From NCBI GenBank assembly GCA_004801635.1, contig SSTG01000006.1, forward strand, positions 1-40,466: a DNA stretch of 40,466 nucleotides, in the 5' to 3' direction. The stretch's first letter is position 1. Every line of letters begins with the position of its first letter. Below the pieces are notes generated by a model that saw nothing but the letters and a program-made list of their open reading frames with translations, was not told the origin of the DNA and made no database searches. Shown here piece after piece: positions 18,998-26,713 of this stretch. Source of the DNA: Muribaculum caecicola. GTDB taxonomy: Bacteria; Bacteroidota; Bacteroidia; Bacteroidales; Muribaculaceae. Both the position numbers and the translations under genes were made by a program.

Positions 18998-20431
18998 TTA
19001 TCTTATTTCCACCGTGGGACTTATAAGGTGCAGACGGGTGGTGGCGCGCGTTACCGACGTGTAGAGCCATCGGTAAAATTCCATGCCCATAAGTTCGGGC
19101 GGTATGTAGCTTAGGTCTACGTAAACATCTGCCCATTGTCCGCCCTGTGCCTTGTGACAGGTTACCGCATAGCCGTATTTAACCTGGAGCGCGTTCAGAT
19201 AGGGGCTGCGCATTGCCAGTGTTGACCGCTGCCCGGCTGTTGGTTCTTTATGTGGTGCACCGGGTGGTGCGTCGGGGTCTTCCAGTTCGGGGTCGGATGC
19301 TATATTGTCGAAAAGCTCTACTACCTGTGTGTTGGTAAGCGACGGCATATCTGAAAGCAGCGTAGACAGTATTATTTTGCAGTCGAACGATATGTCGCGG
19401 TCGGGCAATGTCAGCCTTACGTCGGCAAAGCGGTGCCCGTAGCGGAATTCGGTTCCGTAAACCTTGTCTACCACTGCCATGTCGCCGTTGGCCAGAAAGT
19501 CGATTCCTTTTGCCTGTCGCGACCAGAAGTAGTTGTTTTTCGATATCAGCAGCACTTCGCCTGATGCCAGTTCTTCCTCTGCCCCCAGAATCATGGTTCT
19601 GACAGCCTGGTTAAACTCGGCGGCTCGTTGGTTTGAGCGCGTTATGAGTATGGTGCTCAGTATTCCGCCACGGGCATATGCTTGTTCAATGCTGTCGGCC
19701 AGCTGTTCGCCGTCAAGTACGTCGATGTCGGGAAACGGTGTAACCCTTATTACGGGTTCCGGCAACGGGTTCTGGCGCATGGCGCGGCGAATCCATGTTG
19801 CGTTGTACAGTATTCCGCTTTCGGCGGCCTGGCGTACGGTGGCTGTGAGTGTGGCGCGTGTCACGCGCAAACCCATGGCATGCAATACTGCCGGGTCCAT
19901 AGCCGGCGAGTTTTCGCAGCCTACGGGGGGTAGCTGTGCTGTGTCGCCCAACAGTATAAGCCGGCAGTTTATGCCTGAATATACGTAATGCACAAGGTCT
20001 TCGAGAAGATTGCTTGTGGCCGAGTCGCCTCCTATCATTGAGGCCTCGTCAACAATGAATACGCAGTTGCGCGACCGGTTTTCTGCCACGCGCATAGACC
20101 GTGATGATGTTATGCCGTTTCCGGCCGTGGCATATATGCGCCTGTGTATGGTGTAGGCCGGATGCTGGGCAAACGATGCAAATACTTTTGCCGCCCGGCC
20201 TGTTGGTGCCAGTAAAACAGTGCCTATGCCCACGCCGCCGAGAGCCCTTACCAGTGCCGAGCATAGCGATGTCTTACCGGTACCGGCATAACCGTTTAGC
20301 AGGAATACGGCTTCCTGTGGTGCGTGCTGCGAGCAGAAACGGGCCAGCGCCGCTATCACTTCCACCTGTTGCTGTGTGGGTGAGTAGGGGAGCTGGCCCA
20401 TTATGGTGTGTGCGAATTCGCGCGTGGTCAT
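18998..20431 (-). CDS. RecD-like superfamily 1 DNA helicase
   Basis: A 477-residue ATP-dependent helicase of the RecD/Pif1-like kind. Motifs in order are Walker A GYAGTGKTSLCSALVRAL (about residue 50), Walker B FIVDEASMIGG, motif III LGDTAQLPPVG, motif V CHKAQGGQWADVYVDLSY (UvrD_C_2 type) and motif VI WLYTSVTRATTRLHLI. It lacks the long N-terminal region of RecD2, and no recB or recC is nearby, so it probably acts alone in DNA repair or replication. It is the last gene of the DUF3467-cysS-helicase operon, 23 bases after cysS. Confidence 0.9.
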   Translation of the reverse strand: MTTREFAHTIMGQLPYSPTQQQVEVIAALARFCSQHAPQEAVFLLNGYAGTGKTSLCSALVRALGGVGIGTVLLAPTGRAAKVFASFAQHPAYTIHRRIYATAGNGITSSRSMRVAENRSRNCVFIVDEASMIGGDSATSNLLEDLVHYVYSGINCRLILLGDTAQLPPVGCENSPAMDPAVLHAMGLRVTRATLTATVRQAAESGILYNATWIRRAMRQNPLPEPVIRVTPFPDIDVLDGEQLADSIEQAYARGGILSTILITRSNQRAAEFNQAVRTMILGAEEELASGEVLLISKNNYFWSRQAKGIDFLANGDMAVVDKVYGTEFRYGHRFADVRLTLPDRDISFDCKIILSTLLSDMPSLTNTQVVELFDNIASDPELEDPDAPPGAPHKEPTAGQRSTLAMRSPYLNALQVKYGYAVTCHKAQGGQWADVYVDLSYIPPELMGMEFYRWLYTSVTRATTRLHLISPTVEIR

Positions 20432-20454
20432 TGTTGTGGGTTCACGCGTTGGTT

Positions 20455-21951
20455 TTAGCCTTTAAGGCTCCATTCGTATCCGTCGCGAGTGTCTTTTATG
20501 CTGAAGCCGAGAGCTGTCAGTTTGTCGCGTATCTGGTCGCTTGTAGCCCAGTCCTTGTTGGCTTTTGCCTGCATGCGCATGTCGAGCAGCAGGTTTACGG
20601 CTTCTTCAAACGGCTTTGTTGCAGATGGCGATGCCGCTAACGGCGAGTTGTCGCAACGTATGCCCAATATGCCCGACAGGAATGTGTCGAACAGTGTTTT
20701 CAGTGAGTCTATGTCGGCCTGGGTTGCTGATTCCTTACCATCGTTTATCAGGTTCGTTATGCGGCAGGCTTCGAACAAATGGGCTATTACTATAGGTGTG
20801 TTAAGGTCGTCGTCGAGTGCCTCGTAGCATTTTTCGTAAAGTTCGGCAATGTTAACCGTTGATTTTTCCGAGGGTTTGAGTTCGGCAATGCGGCGATAGC
20901 CTTCCAGCATGCGGTTCAGGGCTTTTTCGGCACCTTGCAGGGCGGTGTTGCTGAAATCGACCGTAGAACGGTACTGGGCCTGCAGTATGAAGAACCGTAT
21001 GGTCATAGGCGAGTAGGCCTGTTCCAGCTCAGGGTGCGAGCCGGTGAAGAATTCGTCGAGGGTTATGAAGTTTCCCAGCGACTTGCCCATTTTCTGGCCG
21101 TTTATCGTAATCATGTTGTTGTGCATCCAGTAGCGCACGGTTTCGTGGCCATGGTTGTGCGCAACCGACTGAGCTATCTCGCATTCGTGGTGTGGGAACA
21201 TCAGGTCCATTCCTCCGCCGTGAATGTCGAAAGTCTCTCCAAGGTATTTCTGTCCCATGGTGGAGCATTCCAGATGCCATCCGGGAAACCCTTCGCTCCA
21301 TGGCGACGGCCAGTGCATTATATGTTCGGGTGCGGCCTTTTTCCATAGGGCGAAATCGGCAGGGTTACGCTTTTCCTGTTGGCCGTCGAGTGCGCGCGTG
21401 GTGGCCAGCAGTTCGTCAATGTTGCGGCCTGAAAGTTTGCCGTAATGGTGGTCGCGGTTATATTTTGGAACGTCGAAATACACGGAGCCTTCGCTTTCAT
21501 AGGCATATCCGCTTTTTAGAATTTCCTTTATGTATTCAATCTGTTCTATGATGTGGCCTGAGGCATGCGGCTCTATCGACGGCGGAAGCACGTTTAGTTT
21601 TTCCATGGCCTTGTGGTAGCGGTTCAGGTAGTGTTGCACCACTTCCATCGGCTCGAGTTGCTCAAGACGGGCCTTTTTTGCTATTTTGTCCTCGCCTTCG
21701 TCGGCATCGTGTTCAAGGTGGCCCACGTCGGTTATGTTGCGTACATATCGAACTTTATAGCCAAGGTGCTGCAGGTAGCGGAACAGTACGTCGAAAGTTA
21801 TGGCCGGGCGTGCGTGTCCCAGGTGGCCGTCGCCGTAAACCGTCGGGCCGCACACGTACATGCCAACCCGTTCGGGGTGAAGGGGCTTGAACGGCTCTTT
21901 GCGTCGCGATAGCGTATTGTATATATATAGCTGGTGGTCGGGTTGTGTCAT
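20455..21951 (-). CDS. cysS: cysteine--tRNA ligase
   Basis: Class I synthetase of 498 residues that charges tRNA-Cys. Visible elements are [19 protein letters not shown] (zinc cysteine and HIGH-type motif HLGH), [15 protein letters not shown] with [17 protein letters not shown] (zinc-binding residues), and the KMSKS loop as KMGKSLGN. The C-terminal helical domain contains [19 protein letters not shown]. The G in place of S in KMSKS should not impair function; I recall it in other Bacteroidetes CysS. It starts 15 bases after the DUF3467 gene. Confidence 0.97.
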   Translation of the reverse strand: MTQPDHQLYIYNTLSRRKEPFKPLHPERVGMYVCGPTVYGDGHLGHARPAITFDVLFRYLQHLGYKVRYVRNITDVGHLEHDADEGEDKIAKKARLEQLEPMEVVQHYLNRYHKAMEKLNVLPPSIEPHASGHIIEQIEYIKEILKSGYAYESEGSVYFDVPKYNRDHHYGKLSGRNIDELLATTRALDGQQEKRNPADFALWKKAAPEHIMHWPSPWSEGFPGWHLECSTMGQKYLGETFDIHGGGMDLMFPHHECEIAQSVAHNHGHETVRYWMHNNMITINGQKMGKSLGNFITLDEFFTGSHPELEQAYSPMTIRFFILQAQYRSTVDFSNTALQGAEKALNRMLEGYRRIAELKPSEKSTVNIAELYEKCYEALDDDLNTPIVIAHLFEACRITNLINDGKESATQADIDSLKTLFDTFLSGILGIRCDNSPLAASPSATKPFEEAVNLLLDMRMQAKANKDWATSDQIRDKLTALGFSIKDTRDGYEWSLKG

Positions 21952-21966
21952 TGCTGTGATAGGTGG

Positions 21967-22284
21967 TTATGCTTTGAATGGATTGGGAATCTCGCTTCCG
22001 TTTGGACCTCCTAGCGGACGTTTTGGCTCGATAACGCCGAATGTCTTTTCGTAGCGGTCAATATTTTCACGTAGCGCAAACAGCAGTTGTTTTGCATTTT
22101 CGGGAGTCATTATCACACGGGTCTGCACGCGTGCCTGTGGCGGTTGCGGACACATTGCAATGAAGTCCATAACAAATTCCGTCGGAGAGTGGGCTATCAT
22201 TGTAAGGTTGGCATAGTTCCCGTGCGCAACTTCCGGTGTAAGCTCTATTTTTATTTCGCCTTGCTGTGGTTTTTTAGAGTCCAT
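21967..22284 (-). CDS. DUF3467 family protein
   Basis: A 105-residue cytoplasmic protein matching the DUF3467 family. The strand pattern IKIELTPEVAHGNYANLTMI, then SPTEFVMDFIA, and the helix MTPENAKQLLFALRENIDRYE are characteristic. The function of the family is unknown. It leads an operon with cysS and the RecD-like helicase. Its promoter lies in the repeat at 22337-22372, giving a leader of about 45 bases. Confidence 0.88.
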   Translation of the reverse strand: MDSKKPQQGEIKIELTPEVAHGNYANLTMIAHSPTEFVMDFIAMCPQPPQARVQTRVIMTPENAKQLLFALRENIDRYEKTFGVIEPKRPLGGPNGSEIPNPFKA

Positions 22285-22336
22285 AATTGTATTTTAGTCT
22301 GGAATGTTTGTTGTTTAAGCCGAATGCTTTAAAATG

Positions 22337-22369
22337 CAAATATACGGATAAGTCGGGTGCAAAAGCAAA
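22337..22369 (-). promoter_or_regulatory. promoter of the DUF3467-cysS-helicase operon
   Basis: On the minus strand TTTG (plus 22366-22369) is followed by a 21-base spacer and TATATTTG (plus 22337-22344), ending 52 bases before the DUF3467 ATG. The whole element is part of a repeat with a second copy 158 bases away. Confidence 0.55.
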
Positions 22370-22372
22370 TTT
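22337..22372. repeat. direct repeat copy 1 (promoter-like)
   Basis: A 36-base sequence starting CAAATATACGGATAAGTCGG and ending GCAAATTT. It is repeated nearly exactly at 22495-22531, where one G is added. Its right part (22359-22370) also pairs with 22373-22384 to form a 12-bp stem with a 2-base loop. Confidence 0.85.
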
Positions 22373-22494
22373 ATTTGTTTTTGCCGAGCGTGAGTATATT
22401 GTATTCATACAAATATACTAAGAATATTCGACGAAACATAATAGCGAATGTCGGGCGCAGCCCGGTTCGCGGTAGCAAAGCGAATTATGCGAGT
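22373..22494. other. structured noncoding stretch between the repeats
   Basis: No open frame of note. It holds a near-perfect palindrome at 22394-22418 (GTATATTGTAT / ATACAAATATAC, one base off), a GC hairpin CGGGC-GCA-GCCCG at 22452-22464, and TTCGC...GCGAA at 22466-22484. The structure suggests a small mobile or interspersed element, or a structured RNA. No transposase or coding capacity is present. Confidence 0.5.
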
Positions 22495-22531
22495 CAAATA
22501 TACGGATAAGTCGGGGTGCAAAAGCAAATTT
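22495..22531. repeat. direct repeat copy 2 (promoter-like)
   Basis: A 37-base near-copy of 22337-22372 with one inserted G. On the minus strand it keeps TTTG and TATATTTG, with the spacer lengthened from 21 to 22 bases. From its end to the next gene at 22601 I see only a weak hairpin around 22572-22608, which may end the DUF362 gene transcript. Confidence 0.85.
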
Positions 22532-22600
22532 GACCATGTTTTCTGCCCTGTTTGGATGTGAGTATGTGTAAAACAGCCACGATAATTTGTGGGTGCTGTG

Positions 22601-24733
22601 TTACAGCTTTTTGTATACCATGTCGAGCTTTGTATAGCCGAGGTTTTGGTTGCAGTGTTCCATCAGGCCCAGGGGGGTGGCAAGCGGTTTGCCGTCTTGT
22701 TTGTATATTGTTCCGCTTTTTGTGGAGGGTATGGTGGCGGCTTCACGCAGGTATTCGTCGCAGAAGTCCAGGCTGGGGAATTCGGGCCACTCATATATCA
22801 GCAGGTCCATGCCCACGGCATCGCAGGCCAGTTCGTCCTGCGACACTATCAGAGAGCAGCACCAGTCGTTGTTGAACGGTGCTTTCTGCCATTTTGGAGC
22901 CGGTGCACCGTTAACGTGGCGCGAACCGTAGGTGCCGTCAATAAGGAACAACAGAGTTTTTTGCCCTAGGTCTTTGTGGGCTATGAAGTCTACGAATGTC
23001 TTGTAGCCTGGGCGGCCGTGCCGTTTGTCCTGACTGAAGTTGTTGTGGGCGTTTTTTCGCCATTCAAGGGCAATGTCGGTGGCTCCGTACCAGTTTTTTG
23101 ATGTAAGTGTCACGCCCGGGCCTACGTGTGTTTTAAGCAGGGCCGAGTTTATCAGGTAGTCGGCATCGGCTATGCATTTTGCCAGTCCGCGTGCCAGTTT
23201 GCCGTTGTCCGACGAATATACTATGCGTTCGGGATAGTACTCGCACTTTTCGCGTCCGTGGCCCCCGATGTTGTCTATGAAACGAACACCGGGAAATTCG
23301 CGGTATACTTTATTGTATATGCTGTCGGTTATAGCGCGGCTTGGTTCACAAAGAATAATGTCGGCAGGGCGTATTCCGCCGTCGTTCACCATTGACCTTA
23401 CTAGCGCCAGGGTGACGAATGGCGACGAGTTAAGCTCTATGGTGTCGTGGTGGGTGATGGCGTTGTTCATGTTCAGTTTCACGGTTATGCTTTCGCCGGC
23501 ACGGTAGCCGCGGTTGCCTTTGCCGTGTATTTTGTTGAAATGTCGGAACAGTGCGTTCCAGGCTTTTTTTGCATCGGGTTGTCCGGTGAGCTGCATTACG
23601 GCTTCGCGCACCATGGCATCGGCTTTGCTTTGGTTGTTCCACCTGTCTTCTACCCACAGGCCGGTTTTGCCGTCCCATTCGGCAATCCCCGGGCTGTGTA
23701 TCCATGCCACGCGGCCCGGATGTATGCCGCGCCCTGTGCCCAACGGGGTGTTGGGGGCCACCATAAGCCGGGGCTGCCGGCCGTTGAAGTGGCCGAAAAA
23801 CATGCGGTTGCGGTTAACGGCCTGGTCTAGCGGCTGTATTGTTGTGGACGGTCCAAGGTCGGGATTTTTCCATGACCTGAGCTTCCATGCTACTGTTCCG
23901 TCTGGTGTTATTTCAATTGCCTGCACCGGGGCGTTGGCAGTGTCGATAACGGTGCGCCATTCGTTTGTCCATTCGTTAACTATTATATTGCCGTTTTTTA
24001 GCTGTACGGCTTTTTGGGGCGATTTAAGCCCGTAGTCAGCCGTGTTGATTTTGCGCAGCGTGTTGCCGTCGCGGTCTATTTTTTTTACTAGGTTTTTGCC
24101 TACAACCAGCAGCCGTTCTTTTTCCACTTCGGCCACCGACCACGGGCTTTTTATTTCCCATCGTTTGAGTTCGTTGCCCTGTACGGAGTATTCACCCACA
24201 TAGTCAAGGCCCATGTTGGCTACGAGCAGAGTGCCTCTGGACGACAGACGGGCATTGCGGAACTGCCCGTGCACGCCCTCTGACGACGGTAGCTGGAATT
24301 CGTGCACCGTGGTCAGTTCGGGAATACGCATCACAACGGCTTTGGCCGGTTTGCCGTTTTGAATAAACACAACCATGTCTGAGCCTACAGGCTGTACGGT
24401 GTGTATTTCCGTTCCTTCCGGAGCGGCATAGCTCCAACGTATTTTGTTTTCCGGAGTTATTTCGGATATGCCGTACTGGTGGGCCAGCAGCACGTTGCCG
24501 TCGGTCATTAAAACGGCATCGCTTATCTCGCCGCGTCCGTCGGGGTTATAATATTTCTGGGTAACCTTGCCTTCGTTTACAATAAACATCTGCTGGCGTT
24601 TGCCTTCGCCGGCATACATAAAGTTGTGGCGTTCAATGCCGGAATTGTCAGGTTGCTGTGCCGGTGCGTGTAAAAATCCACATAAAAGTATTGCTGCGGA
24701 CATGAGCGGTTTGTAGATGCTTTCAGTTATCAT
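22601..24733 (-). CDS. secreted beta-propeller - DUF362 fusion protein
   Basis: A 710-residue exported protein from ATG 24733 (MITESIYKPL, then a hydrophobic segment ending near HAPAQ). Residues about 25-330 form PQQ/NHL-like propeller repeats (for example DAVLMTDGNVLLAHQYGI and KAVQLKNGNIIVNEWTN). Residues about 335-700 form a DUF362 domain, with HPGRVAWIHSPGIAEWDG, YRAGESITVKLNMNNA, LINSALLKTHVGPGVTL and SLIVSQDELACDAVGMDL. DUF362 proteins are poorly understood and some carry ferredoxin domains; none is seen here. The open frame continues upstream to 24787, but the signal peptide supports 24733. Monocistronic, divergent from the next gene. Confidence 0.83.
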   Translation of the reverse strand: MITESIYKPLMSAAILLCGFLHAPAQQPDNSGIERHNFMYAGEGKRQQMFIVNEGKVTQKYYNPDGRGEISDAVLMTDGNVLLAHQYGISEITPENKIRWSYAAPEGTEIHTVQPVGSDMVVFIQNGKPAKAVVMRIPELTTVHEFQLPSSEGVHGQFRNARLSSRGTLLVANMGLDYVGEYSVQGNELKRWEIKSPWSVAEVEKERLLVVGKNLVKKIDRDGNTLRKINTADYGLKSPQKAVQLKNGNIIVNEWTNEWRTVIDTANAPVQAIEITPDGTVAWKLRSWKNPDLGPSTTIQPLDQAVNRNRMFFGHFNGRQPRLMVAPNTPLGTGRGIHPGRVAWIHSPGIAEWDGKTGLWVEDRWNNQSKADAMVREAVMQLTGQPDAKKAWNALFRHFNKIHGKGNRGYRAGESITVKLNMNNAITHHDTIELNSSPFVTLALVRSMVNDGGIRPADIILCEPSRAITDSIYNKVYREFPGVRFIDNIGGHGREKCEYYPERIVYSSDNGKLARGLAKCIADADYLINSALLKTHVGPGVTLTSKNWYGATDIALEWRKNAHNNFSQDKRHGRPGYKTFVDFIAHKDLGQKTLLFLIDGTYGSRHVNGAPAPKWQKAPFNNDWCCSLIVSQDELACDAVGMDLLIYEWPEFPSLDFCDEYLREAATIPSTKSGTIYKQDGKPLATPLGLMEHCNQNLGYTKLDMVYKKL

Positions 24734-24765
24734 GGCTTTATTGCAGAATTGTGTATAAACGTTTG

Positions 24766-24773
24766 CAAAATTA
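24766..24773 (-). promoter_or_regulatory. candidate -7 box for the DUF362 gene
   Basis: On the minus strand TAATTTTG matches TAnnTTTG 32 bases before the ATG at 24733. No good -33 element is seen. The divergent spacer (24734-24894) otherwise shows no clear plus-strand promoter. Confidence 0.35.
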
Positions 24774-24894
24774 CATAAATCCGGCAAGTAATTCCAGAAA
24801 TTTTGTTGTAAGAGCTATAGGGGTGTTTTTGCGAAAACATATTGCAAACGAAAGCTGTTATAAATTTAATTATTATTTCAAACAACCGTTAATT

Positions 24895-25791
24895 ATGAAA
24901 CACTCGTTCATGGGCCGTGTGTCGGCCGGTTTTTTTATGTTAGCTATTGGGGCCGGAGCAGCCTTTTCGCAAAGCACGTCGCCTTATATTGTGCCTGTCG
25001 ATGCAGACGGAACCCCCATGGCCGATAAAATAAGGCATATGACAGAAAACGGGGGCTTTTATGAAATTAAAGGCCTGGAGATAGAGTCGGGATTTCTATT
25101 TGCAGGGATAGGCCAGACAGAGGGTACATATTATTCTTTGAACAGCTGGGCTGTCAACCCTCCTGTTTACGGGTTGTTGAACCCCCTTTCTATTTCAGCA
25201 GGAAACCAATACATAAAAATGCCCTCAGGTACGTACGATTTGAAATTTTATACACGTCAAACGGTAGGTTCCGGTTACAACCATTTCACGATAGTGCCGT
25301 CTGATGATACCGAAGGGCCGTTCTATCCTGAGAAACTGTTCCTGCTTCTTGACGACGGTTCTAATATTGTAGTGACAGGCACGGACGGTGTATATACCTT
25401 GTCGGAAAACATACCGGAGTCATTTAAAATTTCGTATGAACCCAGAGACGATTCTAATTATATATATGGGGCAGTAGACGGCTCCGATACGGAGCTGGAA
25501 GCAGGCGAAGCTGTTGCTATAGGGTTGGACAAGGGCGTAAACGTTAAGTTTGTGTGCCATCCACAGGAGCTTGCCGATGATGATTACGAACTGGTAATAT
25601 CGCTTGTAAACGGAGACAGCTTTGTGCGTATAGGTGCCGACGAGACAACGGCACTTGACTTTGTCGAGGCCGACGGTGACAGTGCCGAGGTGCGCTATTA
25701 CACCCTTCAGGGCCATATGCTCGACCATGTGCCGCAAAACGGGCTTTATCTGCGTGTGTGCGGTTCGAAGGTTACCAAAGTGGCGCTTTAA
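24895..25791 (+). CDS. secreted hypothetical protein with C-terminal YYTLQG tail
   Basis: A 298-residue exported protein I cannot assign to a family. ATG 24895 gives a clear signal peptide (MKHSFMGRVSAGFFMLAIGA, cleavage near AFSQ). The 48-codon upstream extension of the frame is not protein-like and overlaps the divergent gene. The body is beta-rich and acidic. The C-terminus (VRYYTLQGHMLDHVPQNGLY, ending in SKVTKVAL) resembles the end of the BspA-like protein at 26714-28813 and the last strands of type IX sorting domains. It is probably surface-exposed; its function is unknown. Confidence 0.8.
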   Translation: MKHSFMGRVSAGFFMLAIGAGAAFSQSTSPYIVPVDADGTPMADKIRHMTENGGFYEIKGLEIESGFLFAGIGQTEGTYYSLNSWAVNPPVYGLLNPLSISAGNQYIKMPSGTYDLKFYTRQTVGSGYNHFTIVPSDDTEGPFYPEKLFLLLDDGSNIVVTGTDGVYTLSENIPESFKISYEPRDDSNYIYGAVDGSDTELEAGEAVAIGLDKGVNVKFVCHPQELADDDYELVISLVNGDSFVRIGADETTALDFVEADGDSAEVRYYTLQGHMLDHVPQNGLYLRVCGSKVTKVAL

Positions 25792-25814
25792 ACTGTTGGT
25801 TAACAATAGCTAGT

Positions 25815-25867
25815 CCGGTATGAACCGGCAAAGGTTTTTCCCGTCGAGGCAAAGTCTCGACGGGAAA
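25815..25867. other. tandem hairpins downstream of the secreted protein gene
   Basis: CCGGT-ATGA-ACCGG (25815-25828) is followed by a perfect 12-bp stem TTTCCCGTCGAG / CTCGACGGGAAA (25837-25848 and 25856-25867, 7-base loop). No T-run follows on either strand, so this may be a transcript-end stabiliser or a weak terminator. Confidence 0.55.
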
Positions 25868-25982
25868 CTCTGCGTTATGGATTAGGGCTTGGCCAGGGGC
25901 TATGTGAAAATACTTTATGTAGAACTCGTTTAATGTACGGTTATTATTTCATGCTTTGTCATAAAATGGCTAAATTCATGGC

Positions 25983-26582
25983 ATGAAAAGTTTACTACCG
26001 GTGAAGAAAATTGCGGTTTTTGCTTCCGGCAACGGAACAAATGCCGAAAATGTGATAAAGTATTTCAGTGTCGGCGATAAAGGCGGCGAGGTATGCCTGG
26101 TGGTTTGTAACCGGCCGGATGCCTTTGTGCTGCGACGTGCAGCCATATTAGGCGTGCCGTCGGTGGTTATGTCAAAAACTCAAATCAATACTCCGGAGTT
26201 GCTTCTGGGTCTGATGAACGAATATGCGGTAGACATTATTGTGCTGGCCGGATTTTTGCTTATGGTGCCGGGGTTTCTTATTGAACGGTATAGCGGCCGT
26301 ATTGTGAATATACACCCCTCGTTGTTGCCAAAGTTCGGTGGCAAGGGTATGTATGGCCGTTATGTGCATGAGGCAGTGGTTGAGGCTGGCGAAACAGAGA
26401 CGGGTATAACTGTACACATGGTAAGTGAGAGGTACGACGAAGGCCGAATCATATTTCAAGCACGTACAGCTGTAGGACCTTGTGACACAGCCTCCGACGT
26501 GGAGTCGGCGATTCATGAGCTGGAGCGCCAACATTATGCCCGTGTGATTGACGAGACATTTTGCTGTAGTAACAAATTGTAA
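25983..26582 (+). CDS. purN: phosphoribosylglycinamide formyltransferase
   Basis: Transfers a formyl group from 10-formyltetrahydrofolate to GAR in purine synthesis. The 199-residue protein starts with IAVFASGNGTNAENVI (phosphate-binding loop). The catalytic set is Asn109 and His111 in NIHPSLLPKFGGKGMYG and Asp152 in ERYDEGRI, matching the Asn-His-Asp triad of PurN. The C-terminus ends in ELERQHYARVID. It is monocistronic, with no other purine gene nearby. Confidence 0.95.
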   Translation: MKSLLPVKKIAVFASGNGTNAENVIKYFSVGDKGGEVCLVVCNRPDAFVLRRAAILGVPSVVMSKTQINTPELLLGLMNEYAVDIIVLAGFLLMVPGFLIERYSGRIVNIHPSLLPKFGGKGMYGRYVHEAVVEAGETETGITVHMVSERYDEGRIIFQARTAVGPCDTASDVESAIHELERQHYARVIDETFCCSNKL

Positions 26583-26641
26583 TTAAAAATGGCTATATTT
26601 GTTAGAATGTGAATTTTTTTACGAAAAATTCACATAAACCA

Positions 26642-26672
26642 TTGTGCCTATTAACTTTTATATATACTTTTG
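26642..26672 (+). promoter_or_regulatory. promoter of the BspA-like gene
   Basis: TTG at 26642-26644, a 20-base spacer and TACTTTTG at 26665-26672 match the Bacteroidetes promoter pattern. The leader to the ATG at 26714 is about 35 bases and AT-rich. Confidence 0.68.
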
Positions 26673-26713
26673 TACGCTTGATTGTAATTTTTAATATTAA
26701 TTTATAAAAGCGT

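Noticed and set aside
22337-22531. CRISPR array
   Set aside because: Only two repeat units are present, the spacer-like interval is 122 bases and structured, and no cas genes are nearby.
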